Below, in pieces: positions 58,922 to 64,000 of a stretch of DNA of 64,000 bases (positions within the stretch are counted from its first letter, which is position 1; every line of letters starts with the position of its first letter). The notes under the pieces are model-generated. The model was given only the letters and a program-made list of their open reading frames with translations, had not been told where the DNA came from and did no database searches. Source of the stretch: Acetobacter tropicalis (lineage in GTDB: Bacteria > Pseudomonadota > Alphaproteobacteria > Acetobacterales > Acetobacteraceae); assembly GCF_001580915.1 (NCBI RefSeq), contig NZ_LHZQ01000217.1, positions 20,940 to 84,939 of the forward strand. The letters are read 5' to 3'. The translations under genes and the position numbers were made by a program.

Positions 58922-59127
58922 GGTTTTGTGGTACCCTCACGTTGCTGGAAGAGCAAGGACTATCAAGGCTCCGCCATGACCCGCCCGCCTGCGCACAGGA
59001 CAAAACACCAAGGTGGGGTCTCGCACATCCAGAGCTAATCTGTTACTGCTGCCAGACATATCAGTCACTGAAATTTTCTTTCGCATTCAGCTTTAAGCCA
59101 AACAATCATAAGGAGTTCCTGCCCCAC

Positions 59128-59634
59128 ATGTCCGATCATAACGAACACACGATAGACTCCGTTGATGGCGGCATGAATACGGGCCGGGGCAATCCCACCA
59201 TTCTGATGGGCATACAATACAGCAAGACCGTCACCTTCCAGACGGTCAATGCGCCGGCTGTTTACATGCGCGCGCAGGAACGCCCGCACATTGCCATCGC
59301 GGTTGATGTCCGCGCCCACCAGTTGGGGGAAAACCAGCCGAACTTTGAGGTGGAGCTTGTTCTGCAATGCCGTGGCCAGACTGCGGCCGGTAATAACGGC
59401 GAACAACCCACACCCTTGTTTGAAGCCAGCCTGACCTACGCGGGTCTCTTTACGCTACAGAATTCCACCGCAGAAACCTTTGAGCCGCTTCTTCTGATAG
59501 AAGCCCCGCGCCTGCTGTTTCCGGGTGCGCGCCATGTGCTGGCGACCCTCAGCCGTGAAGCTGGCTTCCTGCCCGTTGTGATTCAGCAGATTGATTTTGC
59601 GCAACTGTGGCGTAACCGCCGCGCAGAAGTCTGA
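59128..59634 (+). CDS. secB: Protein-export chaperone SecB
   Basis: 168 residues from the ATG at 59128, with AAGGAG upstream. Homotetrameric chaperone that keeps preproteins unfolded and hands them to SecA. Conserved: RPHIAIAVDVRAHQLGENQPNFEVELVLQC, PLFEASLTYAGLFTL, the LLLIEAPRLLFPGARHVLATLSREAGFLPVVIQQIDFAQLW C-terminal block. The first 25 residues are polar and variable. It is followed on the same strand by the FDxxWY repeat protein. Confidence 0.94.
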   Translation: MSDHNEHTIDSVDGGMNTGRGNPTILMGIQYSKTVTFQTVNAPAVYMRAQERPHIAIAVDVRAHQLGENQPNFEVELVLQCRGQTAAGNNGEQPTPLFEASLTYAGLFTLQNSTAETFEPLLLIEAPRLLFPGARHVLATLSREAGFLPVVIQQIDFAQLWRNRRAEV

Positions 59635-59691
59635 GCCTTTTCCTTCCTTAATGCCCCGGCGGTTTTTGTTCAGTATCCGGAAAACAGTGTG

Positions 59692-60354
59692 ATGACAGTA
59701 GCCCAGTTCCCCCCTCTATGGCAGGCGTTTGACCCTGTCTGGTATCGGCAGGAATACAAGGATGTACTGGGCGATGCCGCCACACTCTCGGATGAGGATC
59801 TGGCCATATGGTATCAAAGCCAGGGCGCATTTTCCGGCCATTCCCCCAACCGCTATTTTGATGAGGAATGGTACCGGCGGAACTGCCGGGAAGCACAGGA
59901 AGGCCTCGCCTCTGGTCAGTATCGCTCCGGTTTTGAACATTACTGTCAGATAGGGTTCAAAACACAGTCTCCACACTATCTGTTCTCTGAACGCTACTAT
60001 ACCACCAGCTTTGCAGACGCGAACGCGCAGGCGCTGGCCAGCCAAGGTTTTGCCAACGGGTATGATCATTATCTGCGCGTAGGAGATCAGGAAAAACGAT
60101 CAGGCCATTTATTCTTCAATCCTGATGTCTATCTTCAAAACTGCCCTGCGGAAGCTTCAGATGAGCCTCTGCTCCCTTTCCGGCAGTTCCTGCACACAGA
60201 CAGAACCCTGCCGAACCATGTTGTTCTTTCCGAGCATTTCAACCCCGAATGGTATGCACGGATGAACCCCAACGCGGTGATGATGGTTGAGTATGGCTAC
60301 ATGCCCAACGTGCTCTATCAGTTTCTGGCAGACTTCACGCCAAACGGGTTCTGA
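59692..60354 (+). CDS. FDxxWY-repeat protein of unknown function downstream of secB
   Basis: 220 residues from the ATG at 59692. No signal peptide or membrane helix. Five units begin with an aromatic-Asp/Asn motif: FDPVWYRQEYKDV (about 13), FDEEWYRRN (about 57), FSERYYTTSFADA (about 98), FNPDVYLQN (about 141) and FNPEWYARMNPNA (about 184). Between them are HYxxxG-type segments such as GFEHYCQIG and GYDHYLRVG. Similar repeats occur beside glycosyltransferase domains of surface polysaccharide loci in other bacteria; here the repeats stand alone. Role is unknown; the position after secB may only be positional. Confidence 0.75.
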   Translation: MTVAQFPPLWQAFDPVWYRQEYKDVLGDAATLSDEDLAIWYQSQGAFSGHSPNRYFDEEWYRRNCREAQEGLASGQYRSGFEHYCQIGFKTQSPHYLFSERYYTTSFADANAQALASQGFANGYDHYLRVGDQEKRSGHLFFNPDVYLQNCPAEASDEPLLPFRQFLHTDRTLPNHVVLSEHFNPEWYARMNPNAVMMVEYGYMPNVLYQFLADFTPNGF

Positions 60355-60460
60355 CCTTTTCTCTCCGCCCTATTCGTGGGATTGCACTCTGTAACAGGAT
60401 GTAAAGTGGCGGAGATGCTTTTCTCCACGCACCAGGATTGAGAAACAGAGGGTTACGCAC

Positions 60461-61858
60461 ATGACCGTACAGGCCGCACTGACGCAGGCAGACACAGGGT
60501 TGGACGCCAGCCTGAGCCGTCTTTTTGATCTGCTGCGCATCCCCAGCATTTCCACCCAGCCCGAACACGCGCCAGACTGCCGCAAAGCCGCAGAATGGCT
60601 TGTGGACACCCTGAAAGAAATCGGGTTTGAGGCCAGCGTGCGCGAAACCCCCGGTCACCCGATGGTTGTGGGCCACGCCAAAGGCCCCGAGGGCGCACCC
60701 CATGTTCTGTTTTACGGGCATTATGACGTTCAGCCGGTAGACCCGCTGGATCTGTGGCACTCCGCACCGTTTGAACCCGTGATGGTCAAAGGCCCCACGG
60801 GCGACATGGAAATCACGGCCCGAGGTGCTGCGGATGACAAGGGACAGGTGATGACCTTCCTTGAAGCCTGCCGCGCCCTGAAGGCCGCTGATGGCACGTT
60901 GCCGCTTTCCGTGACTGTGCTGATTGAGGGCGAGGAAGAATCTGGCGGCGTGAACCTGCTGCCATTTCTGGAAGCCAACCGTGACGAACTGAAAGCCGAT
61001 GTCGCGTTGATCTGTGACACCGGGATGCTCGCACGTGGCATGCCCGCCATTACCACCATGCTGCGTGGCATGGTGGGGGAAGAAGTGACCATAACCTGCG
61101 CCAACCGGGATCTGCACTCGGGCATGTATGGCAACGCCGCGCGCAACCCGATCCAACTCCTGTGCGATATCCTGTCCGATCTGCGTGACGGCGCCACCGG
61201 CCGCGTGACACTGCCGGACTTTTATGAGGGCGTTCCGGTTATTCCGGAAGAAACCCGCGCCCTGTGGCGCAAGATTGGCCCTACGGATCAGGAAGGTCTG
61301 GCCCCGGTTGGCCTGAGCCTGCCTGCTGGCGAAATTGGCTACACCGCACTGGAACAGACATGGTGCCGCCCGAGCTGCGAGATCAACGGGATCAGCGGTG
61401 GATATGAGGAAAAGGGGTTCAAGACCGTTCTCCCCTCCAAGGCCATGGCCAAGGTTTCCTTCCGCCTTGTCGGTGATCAGGACCCTGAGAAAATTCGCGC
61501 AGCCTTCCGCGCCCATGTGCAGGCCCGCCTGTCTGCTGACTGCTCAGCCGAGTTTGTGCCGCATGGTGGCTCACGCGCCAGCGTTGTTTCCGCCAATATG
61601 CCCTTCCTGCCCCCGGCCCTGACCGCACTGGAAGCAGAATGGCAGCACCCTGCCGCCGTTATTGGCTGCGGTGGCTCCATTCCCGTGGTGACAGAAGTGC
61701 AGCAGGCACTGGGTATGGACTCTCTGCTGATCGGTTTTGGTCTGGAAGACGATCGGGTCCATTCTCCCAACGAGAAATATGATCTCACCTGTTTTCACAA
61801 AGGTATCCGCTCCTGGATCCGCGTTCTTTATGCGCTGACCGGCAACGCCCCACAGTAA
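60461..61858 (+). CDS. M20-family dipeptidase/metallopeptidase
   Basis: 465-residue cytoplasmic zinc peptidase. Metal ligands: His in FYGHYDVQPVD, Asp in ARGAADDKGQ, the catalytic/bridging pair in IEGEEESGG, and a late His in DRVHSPNEKYDL. The inserted dimerisation domain starts near residue 200 (ANRDLHSGMYGNAARNP). Best fit is the carnosinase/DapE-related dipeptidase group, probably in peptide catabolism. It is followed by pdxA after 12 bases, which suggests co-transcription without a clear functional link. Confidence 0.92.
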   Translation: MTVQAALTQADTGLDASLSRLFDLLRIPSISTQPEHAPDCRKAAEWLVDTLKEIGFEASVRETPGHPMVVGHAKGPEGAPHVLFYGHYDVQPVDPLDLWHSAPFEPVMVKGPTGDMEITARGAADDKGQVMTFLEACRALKAADGTLPLSVTVLIEGEEESGGVNLLPFLEANRDELKADVALICDTGMLARGMPAITTMLRGMVGEEVTITCANRDLHSGMYGNAARNPIQLLCDILSDLRDGATGRVTLPDFYEGVPVIPEETRALWRKIGPTDQEGLAPVGLSLPAGEIGYTALEQTWCRPSCEINGISGGYEEKGFKTVLPSKAMAKVSFRLVGDQDPEKIRAAFRAHVQARLSADCSAEFVPHGGSRASVVSANMPFLPPALTALEAEWQHPAAVIGCGGSIPVVTEVQQALGMDSLLIGFGLEDDRVHSPNEKYDLTCFHKGIRSWIRVLYALTGNAPQ

Positions 61859-61870
61859 GGACAAAACGCC

Positions 61871-62842
61871 ATGCTGGTTCTGACACAGGGAGACCCGGCA
61901 GGCATCGGGCCGGAAATTACCGTCAAAGCCTGGCAGGCAGTGCGCCACAGTGGCCCTGCGTTTGTGTTTCTAGGCGCACCAGAGTTGCTGGAAGGTGCCG
62001 CCCCCGTGCAGGTGATCTCCTCCATTGCGGAGGCGGAAGCGGTTTTTCCCTCCGCCATTCCGGTTCTGCCGCTTGGTCTGGCAACGCCAGCCATACCCGG
62101 CACACCGGACAGCCGCAATGCGCCCAGCGTGATAGACAGCATTGCCAAAGCCGTTGCCCTTGTTCTGGATGGTGCGGCAAGTGCGGTCGTCACCAACCCC
62201 ATCAGCAAGGAAGTAGTGCAGAAAACCGGCTTTGCGCATCCCGGCCATACGTCTTATCTGGCTGAACTGTGCGGGGTACCGGGGCAGGATGTAATGATGC
62301 TGGCTGGCCCATCCCTGCGGGTGGTGCCGGTTACGGTGCATGTAGCGCTCCGCAAAGCCATTGATCAGCTCTCGACAAACCTGATCATGCAGACAGCCCG
62401 CACGGTGGCAAAAGGGTTGCAACGTGATTTTGCGCTTTCGGCCCCGCGTCTGGCCGTTGCAGGGCTGAACCCCCATGCCGGAGAAAATGGACTGATGGGG
62501 TCTGAGGAACAGGACATCATCCTGCCCGCCATCACCGCCCTGCGGGCTGAAGGCATGGACATTACTGGCCCCTACCCGCCAGATACACTTTTCACCCCAC
62601 AGGCGCGGGCAAAATATGATGTTGCCTTGTGCATGTATCATGATCAGGGGCTGATTCCGTTAAAAACACTGGATATGGCGGAAGGCGTGAATGTAACGCT
62701 TGGCCTGCCCATTATCCGCACATCCCCTGACCATGGCACGGCTTTTGATATTGCCGGGCAGGGGCTGGCTGATCCGTCCAGCCTGTTGGCCGCCCTGCGG
62801 CTGGCGGCGCAGTTGAGCGAAAACAGAAAGAAGACCGCATGA
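61871..62842 (+). CDS. pdxA: 4-hydroxythreonine-4-phosphate dehydrogenase
   Basis: 323 residues. NAD-dependent enzyme of the DXP-dependent pyridoxal phosphate pathway. Seen: [48 protein letters not shown] with a metal-ligand His, [27 protein letters not shown] and [43 protein letters not shown] with the other ligands. The stop overlaps pdxJ (ATGA); PdxA product feeds directly to PdxJ. Confidence 0.96.
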   Translation: MLVLTQGDPAGIGPEITVKAWQAVRHSGPAFVFLGAPELLEGAAPVQVISSIAEAEAVFPSAIPVLPLGLATPAIPGTPDSRNAPSVIDSIAKAVALVLDGAASAVVTNPISKEVVQKTGFAHPGHTSYLAELCGVPGQDVMMLAGPSLRVVPVTVHVALRKAIDQLSTNLIMQTARTVAKGLQRDFALSAPRLAVAGLNPHAGENGLMGSEEQDIILPAITALRAEGMDITGPYPPDTLFTPQARAKYDVALCMYHDQGLIPLKTLDMAEGVNVTLGLPIIRTSPDHGTAFDIAGQGLADPSSLLAALRLAAQLSENRKKTA

Positions 62843-63579
62843 CCACAGCAACCCGCTCCCCTATCCGGCTTGGTGTGAACATTGACCACGTTGCCACCGT
62901 GCGCAACGCCCGCGGCGGCATCCACCCTGACCCGGTAGCCGCCGCCCTGCTGGCCGTGCAGGCCGGGGCCGATGGCATTACCGCCCATCTGCGCGAAGAC
63001 CGCCGCCATATCCGGGATGCGGACCTCAAACGCCTGCGCACGGAGCTTTCTGCCCCGCTGAACATGGAAATGGCCGCAACGGATGAAATGGTTGCACTGG
63101 CCTGCGCGCTTGTGCCCCACGCCTGCTGCATTGTGCCTGAACGGCGCGAGGAAGTGACAACCGAAGGCGGGCTGGATGTTGCAGGCCAATTGGAAAGCCT
63201 GACACCCCGCGTACGCGCTTTGGCCAGCAAGGGAATTCGAGTTTCCCTGTTCATTGACCCAGACCCTGCGCAGGTGGAAGCCTCCGTCACGGCTGGTGCT
63301 CAGGTGGTGGAACTGCACACCGGTGCGTATGCGGAAGGCCGCGTGGGTGAACTGGACCGCCTGCGCGCTGCCGCCACGCAGGCCCATGCTGCCGGGCTGG
63401 AAGTACATGCCGGGCACGGGCTGACATTTGAAAACGTTGGCCCGGTTGCAGCCCTTCCTGAAATCCGTGAACTGAATATCGGACACTTCCTGATCGGGCA
63501 GGCCATTTTTGACGGCCTGCCATCCGTTATCCAGGAAATGAAGCTGCGTATTCAGGAAGGATCGGCCCGCTCAATCTAA
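62839..63579 (+). CDS. pdxJ: Pyridoxine 5'-phosphate synthase
   Basis: 246-residue TIM barrel that condenses the PdxA product with deoxyxylulose phosphate. [17 protein letters not shown] at the start has the catalytic His, followed by [46 protein letters not shown] and [12 protein letters not shown], then [20 protein letters not shown] made here serves Alr, the decarboxylase and others in the window. Confidence 0.96.
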   Translation: MTTATRSPIRLGVNIDHVATVRNARGGIHPDPVAAALLAVQAGADGITAHLREDRRHIRDADLKRLRTELSAPLNMEMAATDEMVALACALVPHACCIVPERREEVTTEGGLDVAGQLESLTPRVRALASKGIRVSLFIDPDPAQVEASVTAGAQVVELHTGAYAEGRVGELDRLRAAATQAHAAGLEVHAGHGLTFENVGPVAALPEIRELNIGHFLIGQAIFDGLPSVIQEMKLRIQEGSARSI

Positions 63580-63744
63580 AAAAGCGTCCAGCTAAAACAC
63601 GCCCACCTTGGCCAAGCTGGGCTTGCATAACGCACGCTCAGAGCCACGGTGCCCACATGGCTGCCTTATGCCCAGAAAAGCAACTGCCACCTGTTTTTCG
63701 CCGTTATAAGAAAACACACGCCTCACAGAACGGGAAAAACAGAG

Positions 63745-63975
63745 ATGGCCCTCCGCCGCAAACACACTCTTGCCGTCACCCTTCTGTCGGCCATTCTGGT
63801 GTGGGGAGCAGCATCCCTTCCCATAGCGGCAGAAGCAACCTCTTCTGCCGCCGCCACCCAAAGCGGGAAAAAGCCAGAGGCCTCCTACTGGCACAACTGG
63901 ACAGACGCCCGCGGTGTCAGCCACATGACAAAATGCACGTTTCACACCTACGCGCTGAAATCCAGGTATCGATAG
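63745..63975 (+). CDS. Small exported protein, possibly the frameshifted start of a longer family
   Basis: 76 residues from the ATG at 63745. Signal peptide (LAVTLLSAILVWGAASLPIAAEA), a short linker, then YWHNWTDARGVSHMTKCTFHTYALKSRYR and a stop. The HNWTDARGVSHMTKC segment recalls the beginning of a cupin-like family in which the sequence continues well past this point. A shifted frame after about 63958 reads on through VSIAGPGLMPW to the window end. Either the protein is naturally short or a frameshift has broken it. The gene next to it is pdxJ, about 165 bases away. Confidence 0.55.
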   Translation: MALRRKHTLAVTLLSAILVWGAASLPIAAEATSSAAATQSGKKPEASYWHNWTDARGVSHMTKCTFHTYALKSRYR

Positions 63976-64000
63976 CGGGACCGGGTTTGATGCCATGGAG

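Overview
The window reads as chromosomal DNA of an acetic acid bacterium (Alphaproteobacteria, Acetobacteraceae, Acetobacter-like). This is an inference from gene content and moderately high GC. The clearest signs are an alphaproteobacterial permuted tmRNA (tag ANDNSEVLAVAA), a class I fumarase, ThyX, OpgC, a fused amino-acid ABC receptor-permease and several proteins with no obvious relatives outside this group. No intact insertion sequence, prophage or CRISPR array is visible.

Layout. 1-7.4 kb: partial quinone oxidoreductase, FUSC exporter, DegP protease, an octanucleotide tandem repeat, SGNH hydrolase with OpgC, Mrp Fe-S carrier, small Cys-rich protein. 7.7-10.2 kb: metQ-metN-metI. 10.3-16.3 kb: ATPase remnant, thyX, HPP protein, tmRNA with its ClpXP adaptor sspB, fumarase, VOC protein. 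16.4-21.2 kb: GH144-like glucanase, alr-dadA with a divergent Lrp regulator. 21.2-27.2 kb: the rimP-nusA-ylxR-infB-rbfA translation operon. 27.4-30.4 kb: three genes built around a membrane-anchored Clp-type AAA+ ATPase. 30.9-39 kb: LysR regulator, amino-acid ABC transporter, acnA, ccmA-ccmB. 39-48.8 kb: aldo/keto reductase, YfdX, ornithine/lysine decarboxylase, YihY, RlpA, aroQ-accB-accC, SDR. 48.9-52.7 kb: sugar MFS transporter and TPP riboswitch-thiC. 52.8-57.1 kb: a two-gene SLOG-membrane/TIR-solenoid locus beside tRNA-Ser. 57.2-64 kb: lapA-pyrF-trpF, secB with a FDxxWY repeat protein, M20 peptidase-pdxA-pdxJ, and a probably broken small gene.

How it fits together. Most of the window is housekeeping: translation, cofactor synthesis (thiamine, pyridoxal phosphate, cytochrome c haem export), fatty-acid initiation, TCA enzymes and envelope upkeep. 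The strongest candidate for something undescribed is the SLOG/TIR pair at 52797-56677. It combines a nucleotide-sensing SLOG protein carrying four membrane segments with a TIR protein that has one membrane anchor and five 63-residue solenoid repeats. The architecture suggests NAD-derived nucleotide signalling to a membrane effector, as in antiphage systems, but function is inferred. The second candidate is the AAA+ cluster at 27450-30355. Two ABC ATPase genes (ccmA and the glnQ-like gene) lack an ATG, GTG or TTG that would cover their conserved N-terminus, and ATC starts fit.
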